From positions 37,048,836 through 37,112,835 of the forward strand of contig NC_088681.1 in NCBI RefSeq assembly GCF_950023065.1: a DNA stretch of 64,000 nt, written 5' to 3'. This stretch comes from Planococcus citri (Eukaryota > Arthropoda > Insecta > Hemiptera > Pseudococcidae). The position numbers and the translations under genes were made by a program. Of the stretch, positions 13,209-26,076 are shown one piece after another. Positions within the stretch are counted from its first letter, which is position 1; each line of letters starts with the position of its first letter. Under the pieces are notes generated by a model. It was not told where the DNA came from, ran no database searches, and saw nothing but the letters and a program-made list of their open reading frames with translations.

Positions 13209-14359
13209 TGTACAGGGTGTTCCGGCTCGGCAGTACCCCCTTATAACCAATAACTGTACTACCCATTGTGAGTTGATGTATGTATGTTTGCCTACCCTCC
13301 AGGCCGCAGGGGCAAAGTTATGGACTTTGAAAAAAAAACTTTTTTCGATTTCGTTCAAAATTTTTCGTCATGCGTCACTCGAAACCCGTTCTAGATAGAA
13401 AGTTGCACTCGGCGGCGTTGGATCGCAAATTTTGTGTAGAATTTTTTAATGTGGTCGTTGACCTTTGTGGAAGCGAAGGGGAGTCTGTACGAGTCAATAT
13501 AATTGAAAAAACATGACCAAAAGTGGTCAAATTTTTTAGTTTTTGTTAAATACCACAAAATTTTTTCCTCTTAACCTATGATTTTTATTAACAACATAGG
13601 ACGAGAGAAGTCCGAGCTTTTCAACGCCGCAAACCACAGCCTTCTATCTCGATTAGTTACGGAGTCATAATGTTTTAAAAGCAACAAAAAAATCAAGCAA
13701 AAAAATCAAATTTTTTGATTTTTTTTGCAATCATTGTCAGCAGCCGTTAAAATTCAATTGAGCAACTGTGGCCTAGTCGCGGGCCTTCCTCTACGTTAAA
13801 ACGAATTTATAATGATTTTTTTATATTAAAAAATGATTGCAAACAAAAATCAAAAAATTTGATTTTTTTGCTTGATTTTTTTGCTGCTTTTAAAACATCA
13901 TGACTCCGTAACTAATCGAGATAGAAGGCTGTGGTTTGCGGCGTTGAAAAGCTCGGACTTTTCTCGTCCTATGTTGTTAATAAAAATCATAGGTTAAGAG
14001 GAAAAAATTTTGTGATATTTAACAAAAACTAAAAAATTTGACCACTTTTGGTCATGTTTTTTCAATTATATTGACTCGTACAGACTCCCCTTCGCTTCCA
14101 CAAAGGTCATCGACCACATTAAAAAATTCTACACAAAATTTGCGATCCAACGCCGCCGAGTGCAACTTTCTATCTAGAACGGGTTTCGAGTGACGCATGA
14201 CAAAAAATTTTGAACGAAATCGAAAAAAGTTTTTTTTTCAAAGTCCATAACTTTGCCCCTGCGGCCTGGAAGGTAGGCAAACATACATACATCAACTCAC
14301 AATGGGTAGTACAGTTACTGGTTATAAGGGGGTACTGTCGAGCCGGAACACCCTGTACA
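13209..14359. mobile_element. Fold-back (long inverted repeat) element, about 1.15 kb
   Basis: The left arm (13209 to about 13740) and right arm (about 13830 to 14359) are near-perfect reverse complements of each other over more than 500 bp, separated by a spacer of about 90-110 bp. The ends read TGTACAGGGTGTTCCGGCTC and its complement GAGCCGGAACACCCTGTACA. No transposase is encoded, so this is a non-autonomous fold-back or large MITE. Short frames inside are repeat artefacts. A lone end of the same type (GGAACACCCTGTG) occurs near 58693. Confidence 0.9.
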
Positions 14360-17300
14360 TATAACAGTGTGTAGGCTTACTATATGGTTTAAACGTAGGT
14401 ATGAGATGCGTAGTATTTTTCTGCGAGCTTTTTCTCAAATAAGACAGCACATATGGCTGATGAAGTGATGAAGAATAAGGTATGTCATTTAACTTTCCGA
14501 AATTTATAACTTCAAGAAACAAAACTGCAGTAATTTTGACGTGAAAAGTTACAATTTAGCTCGAGCAAAGCGAGGACAAAAGCTTTTTAAAAAAATAAGA
14601 ATTTTGAGAATGGATCCGTGATTCTGTCAGAGAATTAACGATTTTACCGACAAATTCCGAATTTTCACCAGGTTTTGTATTGGAATCTAGATAAAATTTC
14701 AATTCTTCCAGATTTCCAACTACATATTTCAATATCAAAAATTGGGAAAAATCGTAGATACAGAATACAGATACAGATTTGGCTTCAAAAGTTGGGAAAG
14801 TGGTTAATTTATTAAGAGTGATTGCCCTGATACATAAACTTCTATGATTGTAAAAAAATTGAATTTTTAAAATATGTATTGTTGGAATTTTTGTATTTTC
14901 CCAACATTCTTGAATTTCTCTCACAATTTCCCAACTTACGAGGAACACGGAGAGAGGAAATTTAATTTTGAACAATTTTGCCGATTACCTACAAATTTTT
15001 CGTTACTTAGATATTGTCTATATTTTTCATCGAAAATGTAAAAATTGTAAACTTTTACCTTACTGCCTTGAAATAATTCCACATCCTTTAGTTAAATAAA
15101 ATAAGTAGCTTGGACTTGGATAAAGTAGGATACTCCTTCCTCATATAATAGAAATAAATATGGTCACGAATTCGAATTGCTCGACCATCAAAGTCATCAA
15201 CGTTGGTTACAGTACACTTTCGTACACTTTTTGTACCTATTTTTGGAGAAGAAAAAGGAGATGAATGATGATAAATTTAGGTACCTACCTACCTACCTAC
15301 ATCATTAAATTATTACGAAACTAAATTTTTATTTTTTAATAATATTTTTTACCAGGTTTTTCAATAGGACCCTGAAAATTTTCAAAGTGAGAAATTATTT
15401 GTATTGTCGAATGTCGATAAACTAATTGAAAGATTCTCTTCAATACTTTTTCAGGTGGTGAGGCGAACTGTTTTAATTTTGCCTCTATCTCAAAATATTT
15501 TCGTAGAGAGAGTATCATGTCTCGTATTCGAGACGTGGGATTTCTCACACTGAATATTTTTTTATTACTCTTATAATCAACATATATTTTTTTTAATTTA
15601 AAAAACACAAGAAAATAACGCAAAAAATGTAATTTTGATTGTGAAAAACAGTTACTGATAAAGTGATAATATTATACATTTGTCATTTACTGACAGTATT
15701 TTCATTTTTGGACAGTCAGTAAGTATTATTTTTCATAGGAAATGATTGACTTCGTTGCATTATGTAACGAAATTATGCAGGTGTACATAAACCATCGATA
15801 GGTAGCCTATATCGATGGTGTTGTGTATTTATAAACATCAAAAATTTCACATTTTGGCAACGCAAGAAATTTTTCTAAAAATTGTTGGCTATTTTTTGAA
15901 TGGCCCTAAAACGATTTTTATTATTGGAAAGACGTTTTGCAACCAATGAGAAATTGAAAAATACTTACTCTGACTTTTAGAGGGGAGATTAGCCAGAGAG
16001 CTACCGCTGCAGGTATCCATAGCAAGTGCGAGATACTACCATTGGCCTCATAATAAAAAAGCAGCGGTCATTTGTTGTTCGACTTCACGCGAACTGTTTG
16101 GGAAAAATTAAACAAGATTGTTTTTCTCACTTTACATGCATGATGTATAAACGTATCAGTTTTAACATTGTAAAAATTAGTTATCATGAACATTTTATCG
16201 CAGTTTTATGCGAGTGTCTCTTCTTCATAGAAGTATGCTTTTCTTACCATTAAATCCGCCAACTGCGCGAACAAATCCTTCCTATCTCTCACATTTCATT
16301 CTGTCTGCAGTTTCATTACTATTTTCTGCCATCTGCCTCATCTCATCGTGCAGAGAATTCAATATGAAATCAGAAAAATTATCTTCAATATGGTTGGTTG
16401 CATGATATTTGGACGAGTACCTATAGGTTATATTTGAAATTTCGAAATGATTCTTTGTGAATTTAGTGGATACCCATTTTCTATGTAGAACAAGGTGAGC
16501 CAGAAGTTTTTTCAAAAAGATTTTAAAGTTTTTGTTATTTTTATATCCTTAGTCAGATTTTTTCGGTCATGTAGGTACAGCTGTTTTTGTAGAATTTTTG
16601 AATTTTTACATAATTTTTAATTCATAAGTACCTACCTGTTTTTGGACTGCCGATTTTCTAATTTGAAATTTTTTAATGAAAGAAGAAGAAAGAGAAAAAA
16701 AATTGAGAGTAGGTAAGTTCAGTGAGTGTTTTAAATTTTTCATTTAATCAAATAGGTACCTATTTCAGAAATTACGAATAATTTACCTATTTCGAAATGG
16801 TCAAGCAGTGATTTTTAGGTAGGTACTTACTACTTACCTGTTTTTCGGAAAAATTTTGTGTTTTAATTTTTTGGGTACCTATATATTTTACACATTACGT
16901 ATTATTATGAGAGGGTTTTTTGCCACGAAAAATGAGTATATTTTAAGCATTAAAATTTCTATGTAGGCACCTATTTTACCAGTGGTTGTATGAATACCAC
17001 TGGTTTTCAAGTTCATAATTATGGTTTTTCATTTTTTTTCAAAAAATTGAGATATTTTATTGTTTTTAATAGCTTATTTCATGAAATATGTATTTAATTT
17101 TTTACGTAGATCGGTGCCTATTTGTAAGATTATCGAAAGTGTTTCTTGAACACGACAAAAAGCGAATAGGTATTCTATTTGTGGTTGTACTAATTCCACT
17201 GTGTATGATTTCAATAATTTTTCTAGGTATTCGTACCTGTATCATTCAACAAAAGGCTTTATACATAAGGGGTCAATTCTTAATCTATTGCATGAATTCT

Positions 17301-17869
17301 GGCTTTCATCTTGTAGTTAAGGTACATACCTAATTACATAAAAATTAGAATTCGTTAGTCTATTTTACGTCTGATTATAACATTGATCAGTACTTACATT
17401 ATAATTCAGGAACCAAACAAATTCACTATATGAAATACCTACTTACAAATTATTTTATTTGCCACCAAAATAACACATAATCAAAAGTCAGTGACAGAAT
17501 TTCATCGACTCTGTAACACAGTCTTTCTTCTTCTTCTACTTAGTTATATGATGAAATCGGTGATAAGAATATTTTTAGTCGTTTTAATTCTTGGAAAATG
17601 CGCAGGGCGGCTGCATACTGATAAACATAAACGGTATTGGTATCCGGATTTTTTTGTCATACATTTTTATGAATAATATTTCAAAAATGAGCTCATAATG
17701 AGATCGACACATTTGTCTTGTTCACCTGAGTACATACATTCTACCTTACCAACTCACCAAAAATTGAAAAATTCTCTTCTGAGTGGTAATTTGAGTGGAT
17801 CAAACACAGTGAAAAAATTCATAGAGTCTATGAACAAGAACACTGTGCTTGATTTACTCGCATGTCTAA
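14360..17869. other. Non-genic AT-rich region
   Basis: No gene is supported. It contains scattered GTAGGTACCTAC-type motifs and a short TACC tetranucleotide run at 15281-15301. A small palindrome, CCATCGATAGGTAGCCTATATCGATGG, sits near 15792. Several ORFs of 60-140 codons show no recognisable family and no splice partners. Confidence 0.5.
15281..15301 (+). repeat. TACC tetranucleotide microsatellite
   Basis: About five tandem TACC/CTAC units lead from a GGTACC. The same GGTACC/CTACC sequence word recurs singly throughout introns and spacers of the window. Confidence 0.7.
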
Positions 17870-19087
17870 ATAGCTGAGAAAAATTAAAATGTTCAAACTA
17901 AAAATCTGTCTTTTGTCCTCTCCGAAAATTCTCCTCTCTTCCATTTAGATTAACATCAGCCCTAATACCTTCTGATTTTATTTAATTATGTAAAATGACG
18001 TCATTACCCGAAAATAAATACAAAAATAAAAATAATTCACATTTCGAAGTATTTTATTAAAATTTTATTGCTGATAAATACTTACTCTCAACAGTCAAAG
18101 TTCAATCTCATAAGATGAAACTGACAAATAAATTATTTTCGTCATCCAAATACCAACCCCTAATTATTCACAGTTCAAATGCAATAATCACAACTCGTTA
18201 AAATGATGAAATGCAAAAATCTGCATAATTTTTCCTGTTTTGTTCAAAACGCATTTATAATGTATTAGGAGTAAGACCGGTTGCTTAACTTCACCAAATG
18301 AAGGAGTTTTCATTTGAGGTGAAATTTTTCATTTTAATTATGCAGATTTTTGCATTTTATCATTTTAACAAGAAACAAGTTGTGATTGTTGCATTTGAAC
18401 TGTGAATAATTAGGGGTTGGTATTTGGATGACGAAAATGATTTATTTTTCAGTTTTATCTTATATGAGATTGAACTTACTTAGACTGTTGAAAGTAGGTA
18501 TTTATCAGCAATAAAATTTTAATAAACTACCTACTTCGAAATGTACGTATATTATTTTTATAAACCGAGCCAAGCACCGGCGGAATTTAACGGTCCGGTT
18601 TTTCAATTCAGTTCTCAAACTTATGGATATTTTATTTTGGTGAGTACCAAATTGATTTGAAATTCCATATCAATTCCTGATCACAACTGCTGAATCAAAT
18701 CAAATCAAATCGTTTATTGCAGTGGACAGCTTTTGCTGTATTTACAATGTCAATAGTATTAATTACAATATTAACACAGTAGGTACTGCTGGGGGGAGGG
18801 GAATCGAAAATACAGATAAGTAATTAAATTATACGTTTCGATATCATGAATTTTTTCATTAAAATTACTCAATAGATTTTTGTTGACAATTCTTTTAGTT
18901 TTTTTGCAAGTTTTTTTTTTGGTTGGCGGTAATTTTGCTTTCTAAAATTTATTCTCAGGTATTGACGTCATTTTAAGTAATTAAATAAGATCGGAAGGTA
19001 TTAGGGCTGAAGTTTGAATCTAAATGGAAGAGAGGAAAAAAGACAGATTCTTAGTTTGAAAATTTTAATATTTCTCAGCTGGTTGGA
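17870..19087. mobile_element. Fold-back element with interrupted right arm
   Basis: The left arm at about 17870-18235 pairs with 18325-18545 (inner part, around AACCCCTAATTATTCACAGT) and with 18955-19087 (outer part, around GACGTCATT and AGCCCTAATACCTTC). The right arm is therefore split by an insert of about 410 bp (18546-18954). No coding capacity is visible. Confidence 0.8.
18546..18954 (-). mobile_element. Insert splitting the fold-back arm; possible truncated non-LTR retroelement
   Basis: The insert has no partner in the left arm. Near 18693 it carries three tandem AATCA-type repeats followed by AAATCGTTTATTGC. Read on the minus strand this is AATAAACGATTTGATTTGATTTGATT, which resembles the 3' end and short tandem tail of some non-LTR retroelements. 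The class assignment is tentative. Confidence 0.35.
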
Positions 19088-19653
19088 CATGCGGGCTTCT
19101 TCTAGTCCGAAGTTAGAGGGCTTCGACCTTAGTAAAAATTGGATAGAATTGTTTGTTAAACCTTCAAGCTTTCAGTTTCACTTAGATATATGTATTATAT
19201 ATTTGAGTATAAGGTACAACAAATAAAATCACATACCTAACTACAAACATATGTACATTACTAGGCGCCTATTAAGGTCCAAAAAAATAAAAATAAAATA
19301 AAATTAATATATATAGATTAGGAAAACTCCTGCGTATATTGCGTTGATTATGTTTTCAATGTTATATGGTCTTCTCATTGGCTTAACTTTTTGAGTATCT
19401 TTCTGTTCCATGACCTGAAAAAGAAAATTAAATAAATAAATAATAGAGTATGGAATTTTCAATTTAGTACCCTACAGTTGGTAAGGGGTTGAACTCAAAT
19501 ACTATAATTGCTAACAAAGGTTTTTTGCTTTAAAATGTCCAGGAGGGTGTCCTAAACAACATATCTGGACCCGACGACGACGTGCGTTCCCCTTAAAATG
19601 GATTTTAGCTCCCCCAGAACACGTTTTTCATAATTTTCTCACCTGAATTGCAT

Positions 19654-20504
19654 TTTAGCGAAAAATATGTGGTTAGACACAAGAATCTAGGTACGTCAAA
19701 TTTCCGATCTATAGGTAGTGATATATCAACGGTCTTCATATCTACAAGAGGGGTGGGCAACAGCCATTAAAATGAGAGGGGGGTTCTCTGAAAAATACAA
19801 TACATGAAGGCTATAGGTGCATAAGAGGGGTAAAATAGCCCCCGAGAGCGTTCGGGTTCATATAAGCATGGAAGGTGGGTACTATCGAGAAACTTCCACG
19901 TGAAAGTTTTAGACCCACAGCATCTCCCCTTTTCGAGAAACTTTCCTTTCTGAAAATACAATAACATTTTTCTCAGCCCCATGTGAACCGATTTATACAA
20001 TTTTTTAGTATGTTGTAGATGGACATTCTTAGGAAGCATCCTCACAAAAATTTTCAACCCCCTCCCCTCTTATTTACCGTTCAAAATGGCGGGTTTCAGC
20101 TTCGAATATTATATACCATCCGCTTTATTCAAAATTTTTGCTTTGGTGAGCCGTGGTGAAAATTATTGTATTAATCGGTTCACATGGGGCTGAGAAAAAT
20201 GTTATTGTATTTTCAGAAAGGGAAGTTTCTCGAAAAAGGGAGATGCTGTGGGTCTAAAGCTTTCACGTGGAAGTTTCTCGATAGTACCCACCTTCCATGC
20301 TTATATGAACCCGAACGCTCTCGGGGGCCATTTTACCCCTCTTATGCACCTATAGCCTTCATGTATTGTATTTTTCAGAGAACCCCCCTCTCATTTTAAT
20401 GGCTGTGGCCCACCTCTCTTGTAGATATGAAGACCGTTGATATATCACTATAGATCGGAAATTTGACGTAGATTCTTGTGTCTAACAACATATTTTTCGC
20501 TAAA
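19654..20504. mobile_element. Fold-back element, about 0.85 kb
   Basis: Arms 19654 to about 20010 and about 20155 to 20504 are reverse complements with few differences, ending in TTTAGCGAAAAATATG and its complement. Because the arms mirror each other, an identical-looking 71-residue frame appears on both strands; it is a repeat artefact and not a gene pair. Confidence 0.9.
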
Positions 20505-23500
20505 GCCCTGTTCCAGAAATTGTATTTTTCGATGTTTTGGTATGATTAATACAAAATATTTACCACGCTTAACGCTTAATCGATACATACGAATTGACTT
20601 CGCCAGCATCCCAGGTACCTACAAGGTACCTGGTACTCGCGAATATCCCAGTGTTACCTATATAGGCTGTCCGTAATTCTCCTAGAGAGTAGTTAAGGCA
20701 GGGTAGTATATCACAAGATTTCAGAGAAAGAAAAAAAAAACATTTTAAAGAGGATCAAATTAGTATACATTTTGCTGTATTAAAATACACTAGCGAATGA
20801 CCATTGATCTGATCAAACTGAAAAATAAAAAAAAAAAAATAAAGAAGTACACATTATACAATATAAATGTTGACGTTTTTCATTTCACTACTATAAGTAC
20901 ATATTATATGTACACTTTCTACAATACCTATTTGAATGCCAATTCAATTTGTTCCTTAAAAAATCAAAATTCAATTATTAAAGCATAAGTATCATGTCAA
21001 GATTTTGCATGTTCAGTTTGATTTTAGGGGAAAATGCACCAGGCATTTTATGAGTTCATTTCAACAAATGTTGAAGTAAATTCTGAAATGGAGTTTTATT
21101 AAAAAGGTTTACTTGAAGTATTAGCAGTTTTGATTTGCTGATTTGATTGAAACTGGTTTGATAAAACCATTTCGAACTTCTTCGCGAGTGTAATGGTATC
21201 ATCAACAAGTTTTAATTTTTTATTTTTGCTTGTTTTTGATAAACGAATTGCTGAGATATTATCGTCGTACAAAACACTTTGGCGAGGTATGTTTGTGATA
21301 TCATTTGTTAACCTAAACACAAAATTTAATATCACGAATAGCCTCAGATATTGCAACATAAAATTTCATGAGTTTTATACCACTGTAGTTGATTCTAAGG
21401 TCAAGTGGTCCCTTTTAATGATAACAATTAGGTGAGTAGGTAGAGGTACCTACTATCACGCATTCAAAAATTATCTTTCATCATGGGATGTAAGCTCTCA
21501 AAAATTACTGACATTTTTTCACTTCCTGTTTTTTATTTTAATTGTCGAGAAATCGAATTTCATAGGTATAACAATTAAAACAAATTGCAACGAATTCAAA
21601 GCAATTTCACAGCCATTTACATCAATTTCTCGCTTTGCAAAAACTTTTTAGTGCTTAGGAGGTGATTTTTTGATTTTTTTTTCGTGCTAAACTTTCAATT
21701 CTTTCCAGACTTTTTATTTATAGTCTTTTTGAAATCATCTGATATTGTAACGCCTTCGGGGCGAAAAATGGATGAAATAAGAAAATGTGTTCATTACAAT
21801 GAAAAAGTTCAATATATGTACTTACTGTTATGTTGTTACTGTACTTTATTTGCATCTACCTCTTTATTTTATTCTTAAGTACTTTTTGTTTGATTTATTT
21901 TCGAATACAAACTACTTTTCAAATGATTGTGCTTTTTTATATTGTGTAAGTGGGTTTATTTACCAAAATTCATATGTGGTATGTGCGGTTCATATTATTG
22001 ATTCTGCAACAGTGTTTCTGATTTCCCTGAACGGGCTGAACTACCAAAATTTCAATCTATAATGTTCATAAATTCAAATACCTAGGTGGTAAAAAAAAAC
22101 AGTTCAAAATTTTAATTTTGCAGTTTTTTGGCAAAAATTTCCATTCTTTGCCTGATTTTCTTTAGAACAAAGGGAACATAAGATTTATACAGGTATCATG
22201 AATTCATGAGTCCAGGATGGGGGGGGGGGAGTAGCTCACCAAGTCCATTTCAGGAACCTAGGAATGCATTTTTCATTTTCCAGTGGTGTCTAAAAGGTAA
22301 GTAATATACCTACCTTCTTTTTTTAGTACCTATTTTTTTTTACCGGGTTGAAAGAAAAACGCATTTTCAGGTTTTTCTAATATTGAAAACACCTTCAATG
22401 TTTAAATCGACCGAGGAGACCGAAGTTTGTCATGTACATGCAGCGGGGTGGTTTGATGTGTCTTTTGTGGTTTTCAGCTTTTCGTCAATCCTTCTCCGCC
22501 CCTTTGCAACTACAAATGAAAATCTGGGCTTTTTCTTACTTTTGTACAGTTTTTGTATGAAAACGAGTATGTACTTACCTACCTATCAAACATTTTGAAC
22601 GAATAATCAAATTTTGAAGTTCGATGTAATTTTCAATATTTATTGCGTCATCGGCGAAAAGATATTTTAAAAAGTTTTTATTCTGTTAAAACCTAATTCG
22701 CCTTCACTATAATGACAAGCCTTTGGGAATTAATTGTTTCTCCAATTTATCATCCAAGGTACAGCAGCAAAAATTATTCTTGTTCTGTAGAAAAATTATA
22801 TTGTGGTTTAATAATGAAGTACAGTAAGTACCTAGACCTACCTACCTATAAAATTATTAAAAAATGATCTTGAAATAAGTAGGTACACTTTTTTTTCATA
22901 GGTAGAACAAAAGTTCTGAATTAAAGCGAAAATATAAAATCAATAAATTTTAATAATTGGGTGGATATTGGTGGTTTTCAAATCCACCATTGAATATGGA
23001 CATAATTCATAAAAATGATATTAACCTATACTTGAGTACCGGTACCTAGTAGTGTCGATTCGGAACAAGTGAATCGAATCAGGTTAATTCTCAGTACATG
23101 ACACCAGTGACACGACAAATTTTTGTGAAGCTTTACAAAATTCAGATAAGTATAAGCATTATGAATGAACGAAAAAATTTTCCAATTCAACCTTCAGGTA
23201 ATACGGTACATTTATCATGACTGTTTGAAGAAAATATTTTCAGTTGCTTATAGATTACAAGCTGACATAGGTAGTTCAAAATTCACAAGTCAAAATCCCC
23301 AACGGTGTTTCGTTTAAATATCTATCTAGTGATAATTTTGTGTGACCAATAGAAGCATGTTTACTTTGGTAGATACTTAATTATCACTTTTAAAGCATAC
23401 CAAAAACAAAATAAAAAAGCCTTTTCTAATGTATTTAAACCTACGGAATGTAGTTGGGTATTTCTGCGTATGTGTAGGTATACCTACCTTGAAAACGTGG

Positions 23501-23541
23501 CTTGAAAAATCTACTGAGCGCTTTCCTATTAATTTATCAAA
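20505..23541. other. Non-genic region upstream of gene B
   Basis: No gene is supported apart from the possible retroelement scrap listed separately. The region includes many GGTACCTA-type motifs, a G run at 22219-22229, and AT-rich sequence. The last few hundred bases are the presumed 5' flank of gene B. Confidence 0.5.
21190..21359 (-). pseudogene. Possible degenerate Ty1/copia RNase H scrap
   Basis: The minus-strand frame contains SVLYDDNISAIRLSKTSKNK, which recalls the DNxSAIxL segment of copia-type RNase H domains. The rest of the domain and all other retroelement proteins are missing, and the match is short, so it may be chance. Confidence 0.25.
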
Positions 23542-24845
23542 ATGTTTTGCGCGAAACTGAGTATTATTGCATATATTTTGATTGTGTCTTTTATTTACTA
23601 TGATACTGAAGGTACATTAAAATATTTTAATTCTTATCTATAGGTACCTACTTAATTAATTGATGAACGCACTTTAAAAAAAAAAAGGTTTGCCAATTAA
23701 CGGATTAATTTTGCAGCAACTTGCCTCAATCCATTCTTCAACAAACACGCATTGTCTCCAATAAATATCGACAGTTCTAAAGTCATACAATCTAATCTTA
23801 CAACACCATTAATTTTATTCAATGCCCTATTTGATATTGTGAATTTCACTAATACTGGAAAGACACGTACGTTGAATAAAAACTCATCAAATTGTATCCT
23901 CAGCTGTTAATTATTCTAAAATCAATTTTTATAGTCGATGCATACAGCGATCAACTCTTGGACCCATCGTTCATCACTGGAGGAATTTTATGTGATAAAA
24001 AATACAAAATTCACACCATACGTTTCTATATCAATCCACGTGGGAAAGGTCGTAGTGGAAACACAGTCGATGGTCAGGGGTATGAAACAATTCTTGATCT
24101 TAATTTTTCGATTGTAACATGTTGTGTAATTGTGAAATTACTCCAGTAATTTCTCCATACCGACTTGTTTTCTTCAGTGCTCCTTTGGAAATGACAGTTA
24201 TATATTACAATATATTGTATGGATCAATGGAAAACGCTCTAAGATTCCCAGATGGCATAACTGTGCTTGGTTTTCCAGTTAAAGTGGTATGTACCTCATA
24301 TATAGGTTTACCTACTTGTCAAAGATATAATGACATAGATCCTAATATCACTGATACCTACCTAAATGTTTTCCACAAAGTAGAATCTAGTACCAAATTT
24401 AGGTTTTCTGCCACTTCAATTCATTCTTTCAACCGGAGTAATGAAGAAACCCGGTTCGTCAATCCCAATACCGGGCTTATTCACATATGTTTGGTTCGAC
24501 AATCTTCTAATCAGTCCTGTGTATAAATATTATGCCTACACTGGAACTTATTACGATCCTGAAACGGGAAAACAAACACCATCAGCTAATTACCTGTTTA
24601 TCAGTCCAGATCAGGCTTTGAGTTTGTCTTATAAGCAAGTGAGTACCTAGCGTCATTAGGTAAACATAATATTATGAAAATTGATGCTATGGCCTAACAA
24701 AACTGCTGGACAGTTTGCAGTGTTCAAAAAAGTCCTGGGTTTGAATGGTAAACCTCTGAATTCTGTGCCACCTATATATCCTCATGGATCAACAAAAGTT
24801 TATGAGCTCACTACTCTTATACAAGTGCTTCTTCCAGTAGTTTAG
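23542..24845 (+). CDS. CA-like gene B: secreted alpha-carbonic-anhydrase-like pseudoenzyme, 6 exons
   Basis: Exons 23542-23611, 23717-23866, 23935-24079, 24178-24286, 24384-24638 and 24714-24845 join to 286 codons. The signal exon is MFCAKLSIIAYILIVSFIYY. Exon 2 has LSPINIDSSKV and FTNTGK, close to active alpha-CAs. Exon 3 has FITGGILCDKKYKI and RSGNTVDGQG, the nearest approach in the array to the canonical GSEHTVDG. Exon 4 has LEMTVIYYN and DGITVLGFPVKV, again very CA-like. Exon 5 has YYAYTGTYYDPETGK and exon 6 a short tail. Despite this the zinc ligands are replaced: the first two positions read R and Y in TIRFYIN, and the third is T in EMTVIY. The start of exon 5 was chosen at 24384 because it keeps frame and aligns with gene C (IL-TG-KKP-SS). 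B looks like the least derived copy. Confidence 0.8.
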
Positions 24846-25117
24846 TTACCAAATTATGGCTTATGTTTCAATAATTATACAAAATCAAAGGTGGTATAAC
24901 TTTCTAAAAACATCAACATTCTTAGGAGATGATAGATGAAAAAGAAGAAAACTGTAATAGTTAACCCCTTTTGTATTTTTAATATAAGCTGGCATGAAAT
25001 ATATTTTTCGGATATTCCATTTGACATTAATCCCATAATCATCAAATGATACCAATTGCTTATGTGAATGAACAGTGGTGCTGGCTTGAAATGTTCTAAT
25101 AGCAAATATGGGCTGTA
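24846..25117. other. 3' flank of gene B
   Basis: AT-rich sequence between the stop of gene B and the fold-back element. I see no clear poly(A) signal and no gene. Confidence 0.5.
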
Positions 25118-26076
25118 GGTGAGTTGATTCCCGTTTGATTTTTTTTGAAATGAAGGTGTCCGAATTGATTCCCACCTTTTCTTTTCACATGTACGAATTG
25201 ATTCCCACCTTTTCTTTTCGCATGTACGAATTGATTCCCACATTTTATTTTCCAGTGTACGAATTAATTCCCATGTAATTTTTTATTTCGTATGAATGAA
25301 TTGATAACATTTCGCACCTTGGGAGTAATAAGGTTACATCTCAAAAAAGTGAAATTTTACAGGAGACTGATTTTCTTTTTTTTTTAAACTTGATTCATTA
25401 TTTTCTTCAACTTATAATTAATTGTGAGGAATAAATAGGACCTCATTTTAAAGATCTGGTATCCTACCTTCAATTAGCTTAATGTGGAGACGAAAGGAAA
25501 CGTTCAAAAAAAATTTCATGTTAGCAAAGTTGTAGAGAATTAAATTTCCAATCGACACAATAGCGTTAGTTTTTTTCTAGAGTGCTTACTTTTTGAGTTT
25601 TTTTCAAAAAACTAAAATTTCCTAATATAAGCAAATCCATTCTTCTGAAAAGTGGTCAATTTAAAAAAAAAAATTTCCATTTGGTACAAACCAATAAAAA
25701 ATGCACTTCTTCTGACTATTTCTATCTGACAAACATTCAAAACAATCAAAACTGTTTGTTTACACTTTGTATGTACAAAATTTGCTCAAAAAAGGGTACA
25801 GTTTTTTGAGATGTACCCTTATAACTCCAAACAACTTGCAATGTTATAGGGATTTTGAGCCAACCTCCTCGTGGTGTCTCCTGGGTAACGCTAGTAGGCT
25901 GGAATCAATTCGTACACTCGAAAATAAAATGTGGGAATCAATTCGTACACTCAAAAAGAAAAGGTGGGAATCAATTCGTACATGTGAAAAGAAAAGGTGG
26001 GAATCAATTCGGACATGTGAAAAGAAAAGGTGGGAATCAATTCGGACACTTTTTTCATTTTGGGAATCAACTCACC
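25118..26076. mobile_element. Fold-back element with tandem-repeat termini
   Basis: Both ends carry tandem units of about 33-36 bp built on GGGAATCAATTCGTACA plus GTGAAAAGAAAAGGT. There are about four units in one orientation at 25128-25275 and about five in the opposite orientation at 25899-26065. The outermost bases (GGTGAGTTGATTCCC and GGGAATCAACTCACC) are inverted, as are inner parts (AAGGTTACATCTCAAAAAA near 25330 and TTTTTTGAGATGTACCCTTAT near 25803). This is the layout of fold-back transposons. The repetitive frames reading WESIRT are artefacts. Confidence 0.85.

Noticed and set aside
19767..20399. Two nearly identical frames on opposite strands (about 71 shared residues)
   Set aside because: They lie in the inverted arms of a fold-back element; identity follows from DNA symmetry and no protein family or splice context supports them.
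25118..26076. CRISPR-like array
   Set aside because: The units are contiguous tandem repeats without unique spacers, in a eukaryotic fold-back element.
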